Part shown: piece by piece, positions 19,245-28,251 of the stretch
Layout of the letters: the number at the start of each line of letters is the position of its first letter
Position numbering within the stretch: the first letter of the stretch is position 1
Assembly (NCBI GenBank): GCA_945861415.1
Contig: CAMAUV010000031.1
Span: 1-53,573 of the forward strand
Direction of reading: 5' to 3'
Length of the DNA stretch: 53,573 nt
Source of the DNA: Akkermansia muciniphila
Lineage (GTDB): Bacteria; Verrucomicrobiota; Verrucomicrobiia; Verrucomicrobiales; V1-33
Made by a program: the position numbers and the translations under genes
The notes under the pieces: model-generated
The model's input: only the letters and a program-made list of their open reading frames with translations
Databases searched by the model: none
What the model was told of the DNA's origin: nothing

Positions 19245-19991
19245 ATGGACCTCTGGCACTATCTCCTCCTCACGCTTTGTGGTGCCGTGGCGGGATTTGT
19301 GGATGCGATCGCGGGCGGAGGAGGGCTTTTGACTATGCCGGCTCTGTTGCTGGCGGGGCTGCCTGAGCAGACGGCGCTGGGGACGAATAAGATGCAGGCG
19401 TGCTGCGGCACGGCGCTGGCGGTGCGCAATTACGCGCGCGGCGGGCTCATTCAGTGGAAAGACGTGAGGCTAGGAGTGATGTGGACGCTGGTTTTTGCCG
19501 CGCTAGGGGCGTGGACGGTCACGATGGTGAGGACTGACTTCCTGCGGCGCATCATTCCTTGGCTGCTGCTGGGCATCGCGGCCTATACGCTGCTGGCTCC
19601 GCGCATGGGGAGCGAGAAGCGAGCGGCGCTTATGGGGGCGGGGTCCTTTGCGCTCCTCGGAGGGGCGGTGCTTGGGTTTTACGATGGGTTTTTCGGGCCG
19701 GGCACGGGTTCGTTTTGGACGGTGGGCTTTGTGCTGCTGCTGGGGCACGAACTGCGGCAGGCCACGGCGCATACTAAGGTGATGAACCTGACGAGCAATC
19801 TAGCGTCGCTGGCCGTTTTCGCCGCCGCCGGACACGTGCGTGCAGATGTGGCCCTCCCAATGATCGCCGGACAACTCGCCGGGGCGCACATTGGTTCGCA
19901 CACAGTGCTTAAGAATGGCCCGGCGATTATCCGCCCGGTGCTGCTGGCCACTGTGCTGCTAATGGCAGGAAAACTGCTCTGGGAAGCGTGA
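19245..19991 (+). CDS. TauE/SafE (TSUP) family membrane permease
   Basis: A 248-residue polytopic protein with about eight hydrophobic segments. The TSUP duplicated motif is visible: AGFVDAIAGGGGLLTMPALL with ALGTNKMQACCGT in the N-terminal half, and LGFYDGFFGPGTGSF with ATAHTKVMNLTSNLASL in the C-terminal half. The family moves sulfite, sulfonates, sulfoacetate or similar anions, and this type is often annotated YfcA. There is no sulfonate or cysteine gene nearby, so the substrate is unknown. It follows the dehydrogenase by 75 bp on the same strand; co-transcription is possible. Confidence 0.88.
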   Translation: MDLWHYLLLTLCGAVAGFVDAIAGGGGLLTMPALLLAGLPEQTALGTNKMQACCGTALAVRNYARGGLIQWKDVRLGVMWTLVFAALGAWTVTMVRTDFLRRIIPWLLLGIAAYTLLAPRMGSEKRAALMGAGSFALLGGAVLGFYDGFFGPGTGSFWTVGFVLLLGHELRQATAHTKVMNLTSNLASLAVFAAAGHVRADVALPMIAGQLAGAHIGSHTVLKNGPAIIRPVLLATVLLMAGKLLWEA

Positions 19992-20448
19992 AGCTGAAAG
20001 CTGCGCGGCAAGCCACAATACGATCAGCTTGCACGGCCTCCAGCTTGAACTTGCGCCGAATTTCCTTCAGAACAGAGTGATTAATTCCCCAGTCCATCCC
20101 AAAATCGTGCCGGCGTATTGCCTGTGGGCTGAAGCAAATGAATGACCCGTGGCTGCGCAGCGGCAGTCCGTGGGAGAATACTTTGCACTTCTGGTCGCTG
20201 AGCCGCATCATGCGGTTAGGAGTCGCGGGCGGCGGATTAATGCTTGCGCTGTTTGCCACGTCGGCCCTGCTGCCGCCAGCGTGCTTACTGAAACATCTAC
20301 CCCGCCGGTCCAGCGCCGGGAGCGGACGGTTCCAGTTGTGCTGCCTCTTGTTCTTCATTACCTTCGGTTTACGCTCCTCCTTCTGCTACTCGCCACACGA
20401 CTTCTCCGCAGACGCGATCTCTAACCATTCACTCACCACTTCAGACTT
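19992..20448. other. 457 bp gap with no supportable gene
   Basis: Open frames exist on both strands (20138-20527 plus, 19927-20358 minus), but neither shows a recognisable domain, ribosome site or plausible codon pattern, and the minus one runs into the end of the TSUP gene. The stretch may hold the promoter of the zincin gene or gene debris like that found just beyond it at 21.4-22.0 kb. Confidence 0.4.
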
Positions 20449-21369
20449 ATGCGCCTCCTTGCCATGCTGGTCACTCTTTGCACCGTCGCCCGCAGCGGCG
20501 AAGTCACCGCGCTGCCGCCAGAATTAAAGGCCCCGGCGTTCTACAAGAAACACATCAGCGCCAGCGGCTACCCAATTGTCTCATCGGACAAGGTAAATGA
20601 CTACGCGCTGAAGGAAGCAGCCTACCTTGTTGACCTCATGCTAGCTAAGCGTCCGGATGTTCGTGAGGCCATGGTCACCAGTGGATCTCGGCTGCTCATC
20701 ATGGGACACCAAGAGTTCACGACTGATGTGCCCGAGTATGCGAGGTTGGGGGATGTACGCCACCCGGAACAACCGGCAATTACGGGCAAAGACTACTGGG
20801 ACGCCCGTGCCCGCGGTCTGGGCGGCAGCGAGGAGGATCCTGTTTGTTCCTGCGCCGAGGAGAACCTGCTGGGATTTGACGGCGATCCCTACTCCGCCGA
20901 GTGCATTCTCATCCACGAATTCGCCCACAACATTCATCTGCGCGGACTTATCCGAGTGGATAAGACCTTCGATACCCGGCTTAAGGAAACCTACCGCAAA
21001 GCCGTGGACGGTGGGCTGTGGCGCGGAAAGTATGCCGCCATGAATCATTACGAATATTTTGCCGAGGGCGTGCAGTCGTGGTTTGATAACAACCGCGAGA
21101 ACGATCACGATCACAACCACGTGAATACCCGATCCGAACTCCTTATATACGATCCTGGCTTGGCCGCCATTTGCCATGAAGTTTTCGGCGACACCGAATT
21201 GAAATACACGAAACCCGCCACCCGGCTCACCGGGCACATGGCAGGCTACGATCCCGCCAAAGCGCTCGTCTTTGCATGGCCGGAGCGCCTCGTGAAAGCC
21301 AATGACATCATCCGCGGCAAAGCGCGGAAACGTTCAGCGGACGCGGAAAAAAGAAACCCTGAGGATTAG
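20449..21369 (+). CDS. Secreted HEXXH zinc-metalloprotein (gluzincin-like)
   Basis: A 306-residue protein with a short N-terminal hydrophobic stretch that may be a signal peptide (residues 1-16). The zinc motif HEFAH is at 156-160, extended as HEFAHNIH, and a likely third ligand E206 lies in YFAEGVQSWF. The strongly patterned segment FDNNRENDHDHNHVNTR (212-228) is a block I associate with uncharacterised planctomycete/verrucomicrobial metalloproteins; its four histidines may bind further metal. A CxC pair is at 133-135. No known peptidase family can be named with certainty; a lethal-factor/Mop-like zincin fold is possible. It stands alone, followed by pseudogene debris, and is itself intact. 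Confidence 0.7.
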   Translation: MRLLAMLVTLCTVARSGEVTALPPELKAPAFYKKHISASGYPIVSSDKVNDYALKEAAYLVDLMLAKRPDVREAMVTSGSRLLIMGHQEFTTDVPEYARLGDVRHPEQPAITGKDYWDARARGLGGSEEDPVCSCAEENLLGFDGDPYSAECILIHEFAHNIHLRGLIRVDKTFDTRLKETYRKAVDGGLWRGKYAAMNHYEYFAEGVQSWFDNNRENDHDHNHVNTRSELLIYDPGLAAICHEVFGDTELKYTKPATRLTGHMAGYDPAKALVFAWPERLVKANDIIRGKARKRSADAEKRNPED

Positions 21370-21463
21370 TGTGCAACGCGGCACCGGCACCCGAAGAGGG
21401 GTGTTGAGCAACTGACTCTTGGCCCCAACGGCGGTTTTTATGCGCTGCCGCTACTCCTGTCAC

Positions 21464-21735
21464 CACCGCCCTTTGGCTGTGTGCGGATAGCATCGTCAGC
21501 AAACTGCTGGAGCGCGGTGCGTTTGAGGTGGTTGACTCCGCGCGAGCGGCCGCAGTGATGCGCCGCGAGGCGATGCAGATCCCTTTTTACATTGTGGCCG
21601 TTCTGGGTGCCCCGGTCGTCAACCTACTGCCCTCCGTGAGATTCCTCCTAGTCACTACGGCGGCGAATCTCCTGCTCAACTGGCGGCTCATGCAGTGGCT
21701 GGGCCTGCCGGGTATTGCTCTCGCCGCAACTAGTA
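21464..21735 (+). pseudogene. Relic of a MurJ/MviN-like lipid II flippase
   Basis: The frame reads ALWLCADSIVSKLLERGAF, then ARAAAVMRREAMQIPFYIVA, FLLVTTAANLLLNWRLMQW and LGLPGIALAATSS. This matches the second-half pattern of MurJ-family flippases (the ERGAF loop and the GLPGIALA helix). About 90 residues survive out of more than 500, without a start or a proper end, and the frame is lost after ATSS. It is evidently debris from a larger gene, so the functional murJ must be elsewhere. Confidence 0.6.
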
Positions 21736-21742
21736 GTGCGAA

Positions 21743-21905
21743 TTGCAGAATGGCCATATTCCTGCCCACGTGGAACTGCCGGGCACATGGGAGCAATACG
21801 TTGCTTTGCTGCTCGGGAACTGCCGCAAGAATCTACTCAAACGCTGGCGTAATCTCGAAGCTGCCGGCAAACTCAAAGTGTTGGAAGCGGGCAAAGACAT
21901 CCGCG
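21743..21905 (+). pseudogene. Relic of a GNAT/FemAB-type acyltransferase
   Basis: In another frame directly after the MurJ-like relic, the sequence LPGTWEQYVALLLGNCRKNL followed by KRWRNLEAAGKLKV matches the pattern of the CelD/FemAB-like GNAT domain (a tryptophan-x-x-Y segment then a basic helix). It has no start, no catalytic core and drifts into nonsense after about 55 residues. The junction between the two relics suggests deletion or recombination between different genes. Confidence 0.45.
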
Positions 21906-22173
21906 TGTCTTGCGCGCCTGCACGAAGAAGTCGCCACCGGTCTTGTTGCCATGGGGGTCTCTTCCGTGCGCCGATCTTGCCAATGCCGCCCTCTGCGGCG
22001 CTGCGGTGGAAAGCGTGAGCATGATCAAGGCATCCGCCTGCCTCGCTTAATGCCTCACCGGTAAAAGGTGAATAGGATTCCGTCGAATTTCGGCCTTCGT
22101 CATTGGTGCTCCTTTATTTCCGTCTCATCTTTAGCTGTGAAGACAGGTTTACTGATACGGGCTGCGCTAGCTG

Positions 22174-22650
22174 TCAGCAGCAGTGAGCGCTGCCATGTCG
22201 CTCGCGGCCATCGTGACAGCCGGGACAAATGCCAAAGAATTCCAGTTCGTGATAAACGTGCCGGAAGCCGGAGGCTTTCTCCAGTTTCTGTTCCAAACTG
22301 CGCACGGGGCACTCCATGTCCACTTCCTCGATCCTGCCGCAGCCGGTGCAGACGAGGTAGTCGTGATGGCGTCCAGGCACGACAAGGATGAAATACGCGG
22401 CGCGGTCATGCAGGCCCAGCCGGCGCACCATGCCGTGTTCCTCCAATTTCATGAGCAGTCGGTAAACAGTGGCGGGATCGCATTGTTCGCACAGCGCCGG
22501 GCACTGGGCAAGTTCCTGGATGGTGACAGGGTGCTCGCAGTCGGCCATTTCGCGCAGCAGCAGATCAAGCGCACGGGTGCGGCGCAGACCGCGGCTGCGC
22601 AGTCGCCGGGCAATGCCTTCCAGCAGACCGTCGATTTCAATTTTCTTCAT
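22174..22650 (-). CDS. Fur-family metal-responsive repressor
   Basis: A 158-residue DNA-binding regulator. The winged helix includes TRALDLLLREMADCEHPVTI and the recognition helix region PATVYRLLMKLEEHGMVRR. The dimerisation domain holds the histidine/cysteine metal site HHDYLVCTGCGRIEEVD and a C-terminal CPGC pair, giving the two CxxC motifs of a structural zinc site. Cysteine-rich features and length are compatible with Fur, Zur or PerR; I cannot separate them. It diverges from the Gfo/Idh/MocA gene with 141 bp between starts. No clear Fur box was recognised in that space. Confidence 0.85.
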   Translation of the reverse strand: MKKIEIDGLLEGIARRLRSRGLRRTRALDLLLREMADCEHPVTIQELAQCPALCEQCDPATVYRLLMKLEEHGMVRRLGLHDRAAYFILVVPGRHHDYLVCTGCGRIEEVDMECPVRSLEQKLEKASGFRHVYHELEFFGICPGCHDGRERHGSAHCC

Positions 22651-22791
22651 GGAGGCATTTGGGACGTGATTTTTCGCTGCGCTAGTCCAAAAGCCGGAAC
22701 CTCTGGGGGGTGCCGCGTTTAGGGAAAGAGAATCGCTTGGCTTATGGAATGATCGTGTTTTAGTACTGATTAATTCTCTCTCCTAATTACC

Positions 22792-24144
22792 ATGAACAAT
22801 CGTCGTCACTTCCTCAAATCCGCCGCAGCGCTGACTACCGCACCTCTCATCCTTCCATCTCGCGTTTGGTCTGCCGAAGTCGCCCCGAACAGCCGCATCA
22901 ACATGGGATTCGTAGGCACGGGCAAACAAAGCGGGCACCTGCTGGGCGCTTTCATGGGCCAGCCGGGTGTCCAGGTGGTGGCCGTGTGCGATGTGGACAA
23001 GAACCGCCGCGAGAGTGCGCAGAAACGCGTTCAGGAAAAATACAGCAAGGACAAGCCGGAGGGCTGGAATGGCTGCGAAGCCTACAACGACTTCCGCGAA
23101 CTGCTCGCCCGCAAGGACATAGACGCTGTGTGCATCGCTACGCCGGACCACTGGCACGCCGTAATCACGGTGGCGGCACTGGCGGCAGGGAAGGACGTGT
23201 ATTGCGAAAAGCCGCTATGCCACAACGTGCATGAAGCCGTGGCGGTGATCAATGCTGTGAAGAAGCACAACCGGGTCCTCCAGACCGGCTCCATGCAACG
23301 GAGCAGCGGAGAATTCCGCGTCGCCTCGGAGCTAGTGCAAAATGGGGTGATCGGCAAGGTCAGCCGCGTGGAGTGCCAGTTCGGCGGCCCGCCTCGCCTA
23401 AATGATCTGCCCGAGGAAGCCATCGAGCCAGGACTGGACTGGGACCTCTGGCTGGGCCCCGCGCAGAAGAAACCCTACAGCAGCGTGCTCGCCCCGCGCG
23501 GCGTGCATGACCATTTCCCCAAATGGCGCGAGTACGCCGAATACGGCGGCGGCTACGTGACCGACTGGGGTGCGCACCACCTCGACATTGCTCACTGGGG
23601 CCTCGGCATGGATGAGAACGGCCCCGTGGAGGTGGTGCCACCTGCGGACAGCTCGGAGCGGATATCTGCCAAGAACAACCTCGACGTTGATGGTTGCGAA
23701 CTCGTTTATGCCAGTGGGGTCCGGGTGAAGCACATGAAGGGGGGATTCGGTGTCCACTTCTTCGGTGAGAACGGCGAAGTGAAAGTGAACCGCGGGCAGT
23801 TTGAAGTCATCATGGGCGGCAAGCCCGTCTATGCCAAAGACGGCAAGACGAGCGTGGAACGCGCCTACATGGCCGCTGAGCGTGACCTACTGAAGGATGC
23901 GAAGATCAAGCTCTACAGAAGCGGTAACCACGTGGGCGATTTCCTCGACTGCATGCGCAGCCGGAAAAAACCCATCACGCACGAAGGCGTGGGAGGCAGC
24001 ACCAGCATCGTCTGCAACCTGATGAACATCGGCTACATCACCGGCAAGCCCTTCAAGTGGGATCCCATCAAGAACGAGTTCGCCTCCGGCACCGGCGACG
24101 CCAAACTGCTCACCCGCGACTACCGCGGGGAGTGGAAAGTGTAA
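22792..24144 (+). CDS. Gfo/Idh/MocA-family oxidoreductase, Tat-exported
   Basis: A 450-residue NAD(P)-dependent sugar oxidoreductase. The N-terminus has a twin-arginine signal (RRHFLK then a hydrophobic stretch to SRVWSA, about residue 29), so it is folded before export. The Rossmann motif GFVGTGKQSG is at about 38-47, the family signature CEKPLCHN at about 142, and the catalytic histidine region WGAHHLDIAHWGLG at about 262. Exported members of this family are abundant in PVC bacteria that degrade complex glycans. It is followed by a GH81 gene after 30 bp, suggesting a shared carbohydrate task. The substrate is unknown. Confidence 0.9.
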   Translation: MNNRRHFLKSAAALTTAPLILPSRVWSAEVAPNSRINMGFVGTGKQSGHLLGAFMGQPGVQVVAVCDVDKNRRESAQKRVQEKYSKDKPEGWNGCEAYNDFRELLARKDIDAVCIATPDHWHAVITVAALAAGKDVYCEKPLCHNVHEAVAVINAVKKHNRVLQTGSMQRSSGEFRVASELVQNGVIGKVSRVECQFGGPPRLNDLPEEAIEPGLDWDLWLGPAQKKPYSSVLAPRGVHDHFPKWREYAEYGGGYVTDWGAHHLDIAHWGLGMDENGPVEVVPPADSSERISAKNNLDVDGCELVYASGVRVKHMKGGFGVHFFGENGEVKVNRGQFEVIMGGKPVYAKDGKTSVERAYMAAERDLLKDAKIKLYRSGNHVGDFLDCMRSRKKPITHEGVGGSTSIVCNLMNIGYITGKPFKWDPIKNEFASGTGDAKLLTRDYRGEWKV

Positions 24145-24174
24145 GTTGATTCATTTCGCCGTTTTCAAGTATTC

Positions 24175-26475
24175 ATGCCCGCGGCAGAGTGCGGAATTAT
24201 CTATTTATCCCGCCCGCTTTTTCTCTCTGCGCTCTGCATTCTGTCCTCTGCGCGGGGCGTGGAAGTCGTGAACGCGGGAGCGGGATCGTATCTTAAGGGA
24301 CTGCCGCAGGGAGCCAAGGGGCCGCCTCGGGAAATCTGGCGCACGAAGGAACTCGCGCATTTGCCCATGCCGACGAATGACTGGTGGAGTTCGCTGGCGT
24401 GGGTGCCGTTTTCCGATGCCATGTTCCCGCACCCGCTGGCGCTCAAGGCGGAGGCGGGCGGGCTGCGCGTATCGTTTCCAGGAGCCAATATCACGGCGAA
24501 CAACGCCGCGATTTTTGCCGGGCTCGGAGACGATCTTGTATTGGGGCACTCTGCGGTGCCGGCATTCACCGATGCTAAAGTCGCGGGCTGGAGCGACTGG
24601 TTTGTCACGGCGCAGATGGGAGAAGTGGCGCGAGGGCTCACACTGACGTTCGGGCACGGATCGCCGTTTATTTTTGCCACGGTCACAGGCGGCGCGCCGG
24701 TGGTCACGTTCAAGCAGGCACCGGTAATTTTCGCCGGAAAGGAAACCGATGCGGTGCTCGGCGTGCGGGTGGGGAAGAGCGCTTATGGATTGTTTGCGCC
24801 CGCGGGTTCGACGTGGAGCGGAACAGGCACTCCGCGGCTGGAGGCGAAGACGAACGGCAAGTCGTGGTTTTCGCTCGCGGTGCTGCCGGATGAGAAGCCG
24901 GAGACTCTGGCGATGTTCGTGAAGGTGGCGCACCATCATGTGACGGAAAGCAAAGTCGTCTGGAGCTATGACGAAAAGCAGGGGCGGGTGACGACGGGAT
25001 TTCGTTTTGAAATTAAAGCCCGCGAGGGCAGCGGCGAAGACACGCTTTTCGGCCTCTATCCGCATCAGTGGCGCTCAGCGGACGCAAAGCTAACCGGACA
25101 CAGCTATGCCTCAGTGCGCGGGCCGATGAAGCTGGCGTCAGGCGCGGGATTCACAACTACCTCCGCGCTCCCGCCGGTGCTGCCCTCGCTGCCGCTGACG
25201 GAAAATCTGAAGCCAGAGGAATTGAGTGCATGGATCGCCGCAGACCTCGCGGGCAAACCCCAGCTCACTGGCGACACCTACTGGCTTGGCAAGCAACTGG
25301 GCAAATGGGCGACGCTGCTGCCCATTGCCGAGCAGGCGGGGGACAAGGCCGCGTTGGCGGAGTGTGATCGCCGCATTCGCACGGTGTTGGAGAATTTCCT
25401 TGCAGCCAGCGGTGCCGGCGGCGCGGTGAAGCGCGAGGGATTTTTCGCCTACGATCCGCTTTGGGGCACACTCATCGGGTTTCCTGCCAGCTTTGGCAGC
25501 GACGACCAGCTCAATGATCATCACTTTCACTACGGCTACTTTTTGCGCGCCGCGGGCGAGATCGCCCGACGCGATCCTGCATGGGCAAAGAAGCACTCGG
25601 AAATGCTTCAATTGATCGTGCGCGACATCGTGAGCCCGCGACGCGACGATGCCATGTTCCCGTTTCTCCGCTGCTTCGATCCTTATGCCGGGCACAGTTG
25701 GGCCAGTGGCCACGCGAAGTTCGGCGACGGCAATAACAACGAGTCGTCCAGCGAGGCGGTGAACGCATGGTTTGGCCTGCTGCTGCTGGGCGAAGCCACG
25801 GGCGACAAGCCGCTGCGCGATCTCGGCGCGTGGCTGCTGGCCACAGAAGTCGCGGCCGTCGAAGACTATTGGTTCGATGTGCGCGATGACCTGCACCCGG
25901 TAGCCTATCCGCCCTCTGTGGTGACGATGGTGTGGGGTGGCAAAGGCTCAAACGGCACGTGGTTCAGTGCGAATCCAGAGGCCGTGCACGGCATCAACTT
26001 TCTGCCCGTCACCGGTGCGTCCCTATACCTCGGACGCTGGCCGGATTATGCCGGGAAGAACTTCGACGCCCTCGTGAAGGAGAATCTGGCGGCGGACCAA
26101 AAAGACGCCGCCGCCAAAAACAAACCAGTGCCAACCCACGATGGCACGGGTTTCAACGAATGGGCGGACGTGCTCTGGATGTATCGCGCGCTGAGCGACC
26201 CGGCTCACGCCGCCCGCCTCTGGCAGGCGCGCCCAGCGGACTTCAAACCCGAAGCCGGTAACTCCCTCGCGCAAACCGGCGCGTGGATCGCCGCATTCTC
26301 CGCTCTGGGCACGATCGATCGCACCGTGACCGCCGATGCGCCCTTCACCGCATGTTTTTCCCGCGATGGCAGGAAGACCCACGTGGCATGGAACATCGGA
26401 AGCACAGCCCGCACCGCAACCTTCAGCGATGGCGCAAAAGTGCAGTGCCCGCCGAATTCAGTGGCGCGGAAGTAG
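24175..26475 (+). CDS. Glycoside hydrolase family 81 endo-beta-1,3-glucanase
   Basis: A 766-residue secreted enzyme predicted to cut beta-1,3-glucan (laminarin, callose, curdlan). A hydrophobic N-terminal segment (about residues 10-28) fits a signal peptide. The N-terminal beta-sandwich carries PMPTNDWWSSLAW; the catalytic alpha-barrel holds GSDDQLNDHHFHYGYF (about 441-456) and FGDGNNNESSSEAVNAW (about 516-532). E523 and E527 of the latter and the aspartate of NDHH match conserved acidic positions of GH81. The gene starts 30 bp after the Gfo/Idh/MocA gene and is probably co-transcribed. The family call rests on these motifs. Confidence 0.88.
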   Translation: MPAAECGIIYLSRPLFLSALCILSSARGVEVVNAGAGSYLKGLPQGAKGPPREIWRTKELAHLPMPTNDWWSSLAWVPFSDAMFPHPLALKAEAGGLRVSFPGANITANNAAIFAGLGDDLVLGHSAVPAFTDAKVAGWSDWFVTAQMGEVARGLTLTFGHGSPFIFATVTGGAPVVTFKQAPVIFAGKETDAVLGVRVGKSAYGLFAPAGSTWSGTGTPRLEAKTNGKSWFSLAVLPDEKPETLAMFVKVAHHHVTESKVVWSYDEKQGRVTTGFRFEIKAREGSGEDTLFGLYPHQWRSADAKLTGHSYASVRGPMKLASGAGFTTTSALPPVLPSLPLTENLKPEELSAWIAADLAGKPQLTGDTYWLGKQLGKWATLLPIAEQAGDKAALAECDRRIRTVLENFLAASGAGGAVKREGFFAYDPLWGTLIGFPASFGSDDQLNDHHFHYGYFLRAAGEIARRDPAWAKKHSEMLQLIVRDIVSPRRDDAMFPFLRCFDPYAGHSWASGHAKFGDGNNNESSSEAVNAWFGLLLLGEATGDKPLRDLGAWLLATEVAAVEDYWFDVRDDLHPVAYPPSVVTMVWGGKGSNGTWFSANPEAVHGINFLPVTGASLYLGRWPDYAGKNFDALVKENLAADQKDAAAKNKPVPTHDGTGFNEWADVLWMYRALSDPAHAARLWQARPADFKPEAGNSLAQTGAWIAAFSALGTIDRTVTADAPFTACFSRDGRKTHVAWNIGSTARTATFSDGAKVQCPPNSVARK

Positions 26476-26890
26476 GTGCGGCGGGCACTGGGAGGATTTG
26501 GCGAAAACTACGATGCATAATACAGCTGTGATTAAAATTTGAGTCCCTGATATACACGGGTATACAGCATTTCGATTTGCCCAAATTACGATGCAAAATA
26601 ACCTGCAGAGACTCTTTGCTTCATCTGTGTTCGGTAGAGCCGCAGCGCACCGTTCGTCACGTCGCAGAGGCAGTCCACCGCCATTAGCCCGACGGAGGCT
26701 GTGTGAAGCTGACCAGATTGAGACCGGGGGCGAAAGTCTGCACTACAGGACCGCTTTTTGTGCGGCGCTGAGGCGGGGGCGCGGCGGGGGAGGGAGGGTG
26801 ATGTGCAGGCGCTCGAGTAGAAGGCGCACGTCGTCGTTGGGTTGTTTATGGCTCGGCAGCCTTAGTACGCGATGGTCGGGGGTAGCGGGT
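26476..26890. other. Non-coding gap with a possible transposase C-terminal remnant
   Basis: No complete gene is seen. On the minus strand, from about 26890 to a TAG at 26742-26744, one frame reads LRLPSHKQPNDDVRLLLERL then a proline-rich end. This looks like the tail of a transposase, but it is too short to name a family. The remaining bases hold only short unsupported frames. A long palindrome follows at 26891. Confidence 0.3.
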
Positions 26891-26938
26891 GCTTCCAGCC
26901 CACAGGAATTTGGTTTAGCATGTGGGCTGGAAGCCCAC
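26891..26938. repeat. REP-like palindromic element upstream of hisA
   Basis: A perfect 14 bp inverted repeat (GCTTCCAGCCCACA at 26891-26904; TGTGGGCTGGAAGC at 26921-26934) encloses 16 bases. Nested in its right arm is a second hairpin, GTGGGCT-GGA-AGCCCAC (26922-26938). This nested arrangement is typical of REP/BIME elements. It lies 60 bp before the hisA start and may also act as a leader structure. Confidence 0.6.
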
Positions 26939-26997
26939 GCTGCGATTTTCTAAAGACGTTGACGCGCCGCTGCGTCAGCGCCACGGCTGGGGAGATG

Positions 26998-27777
26998 ATG
27001 ACTCGGTTTCGTCCATGTATCGACCTCCACGAGGGGCGCGTGAAACAAATCGTCGGTGGCACTCTCTCCGACGACGGGGCCGGGCTGCGCACGAATTTCG
27101 TGAGCGAACATCCCCCGTCGTGGTTTGCTGCACTGTATAAGAGTGATGCGCTCACCGGTGGCCACGTTATCAAGCTTGGGTCAGGCAATGACGCCGCCGC
27201 CCGAGAAGCGCTGGCGGCGTGGCCGGGAGGGTTGCAAATCGGCGGCGGTATCAGCGCGGAAAACTCCGCGGATTGGCTGACCGCGGGCGCGTCGCATGTA
27301 ATCGTGACTTCGTGGTTATTTTCTCCAGAGGGCCGGTTTTTGCATGAACGGCTGGAGGCGCTGGTCAAATCGGCGGGCCGCGACCGGCTGGTGATTGACC
27401 TCTCCTGCCGCCGGGATGATGATGGCGGCTGGACGGTGGCCATGAACCGCTGGCAAACGCGCACCGACCTGCGTGTGACGCTAGCGGCGCTGGATTCTCT
27501 CGCTGGGCAATGCGCAGAATTCCTGATTCACGCCGCGGATGTGGAGGGCCAGTGCCGGGGGATGGACGAGGATTTGCTCCGACTGCTAGGCTCGTGGGGG
27601 AAAATCCCGGTCACTTACGCTGGCGGCGCACGAAATCTGGACGACCTAGCGCTCGCGCAGCGCCTGAGCGGAGGAAAAGTGGACGTCACCATCGGCAGCG
27701 CGCTGGATATTTTTGGCGGCATCGGGCTGAGCTACGCGGATTGTGTGGCATGGAATCGGCGCAAGGTTAGCCCCTAA
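26998..27777 (+). CDS. hisA: HisA-type isomerase of the eukaryotic (HIS6) lineage
   Basis: Phosphoribosylformimino-AICAR-ribotide isomerase of histidine synthesis, about 259 residues in one barrel. The sequence follows the yeast/plant type and not the usual bacterial HisA: it opens with RFRPCIDLHEGRVKQIVGGT and continues with SHVIVTSWLF, RLVIDLSCRRDDDG, TVAMNRWQTRTDL, EFLIHAADVEG, VTYAGGARNLDDLALAQRLS and DVTIGSALDIFGG, all positions shared with HIS6 as I recall it. The start is placed at the second of two adjacent ATGs, with GGGGAG just upstream; starting at 26995 is equally possible. No other his gene is nearby, so it is not in a histidine operon. Identity is secure; the transfer history is inference. 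Confidence 0.9.
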   Translation: MTRFRPCIDLHEGRVKQIVGGTLSDDGAGLRTNFVSEHPPSWFAALYKSDALTGGHVIKLGSGNDAAAREALAAWPGGLQIGGGISAENSADWLTAGASHVIVTSWLFSPEGRFLHERLEALVKSAGRDRLVIDLSCRRDDDGGWTVAMNRWQTRTDLRVTLAALDSLAGQCAEFLIHAADVEGQCRGMDEDLLRLLGSWGKIPVTYAGGARNLDDLALAQRLSGGKVDVTIGSALDIFGGIGLSYADCVAWNRRKVSP

Positions 27778-28219
27778 CAACTCACTTTCTCAGTCCTGCC
27801 TCTCGCCACTGATCGTCCTCGCACTGGCTCAATTCCCGATTTTTGTCCGGCAACTGGGGGTGGAAGCGTTTTGGGCGCCACTAAGTGCTTAAATCCTGTT
27901 AGGAATTAGCTAGGGTGGAATTTTCACTCTTACGCAGCCGCGGATGACAATTTCGTCAGATTTCAAATTGGATCGCAGTCTGTTAAGCCTGATGAACCCC
28001 CAAATTGCTGGACTTGTGGCGCATAAGGGGGCTGCAAGCCTTGATTTCTATAGCGATTTGGCCGTCATGTTTAGGAGAGGTTAAGAAAATCAAGGGCGTG
28101 CAGGGAAAAAGCTGAAATCAACTAGAATTTTTAAGTGTTTTGGCGCGATTTTAGTTCGGGCAGGCAAGTGAAATTTTGGGAGAAAAGTTCTACGCAAGTT
28201 TAGAATCTTGTTGCCATGA

Positions 28220-28235
28220 CCACATAATGTTGTGT
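28220..28235 (+). promoter_or_regulatory. Candidate NrdR box 1
   Basis: CCACATAATGTTGTGT resembles the NrdR-box consensus (acaCwAtATaTwGtgt), with a matching right half TTGTGT and a good left CA. Its start lies 32 bp from that of the second site, the usual three-turn spacing of paired NrdR boxes. Confidence 0.45.
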
Positions 28236-28251
28236 ATGTTACCCCGCACCT

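Noticed and set aside
20138..20527. 129-residue frame in the gap before the zincin gene
   Set aside because: It overlaps the start of a strong gene in another frame, has mixed cysteine/leucine composition without a domain, and no ribosome site.
26591..26953. 120-residue plus-strand frame before hisA
   Set aside because: Runs through the REP palindrome, contains arginine/glycine low-complexity stretches and shows no domain.
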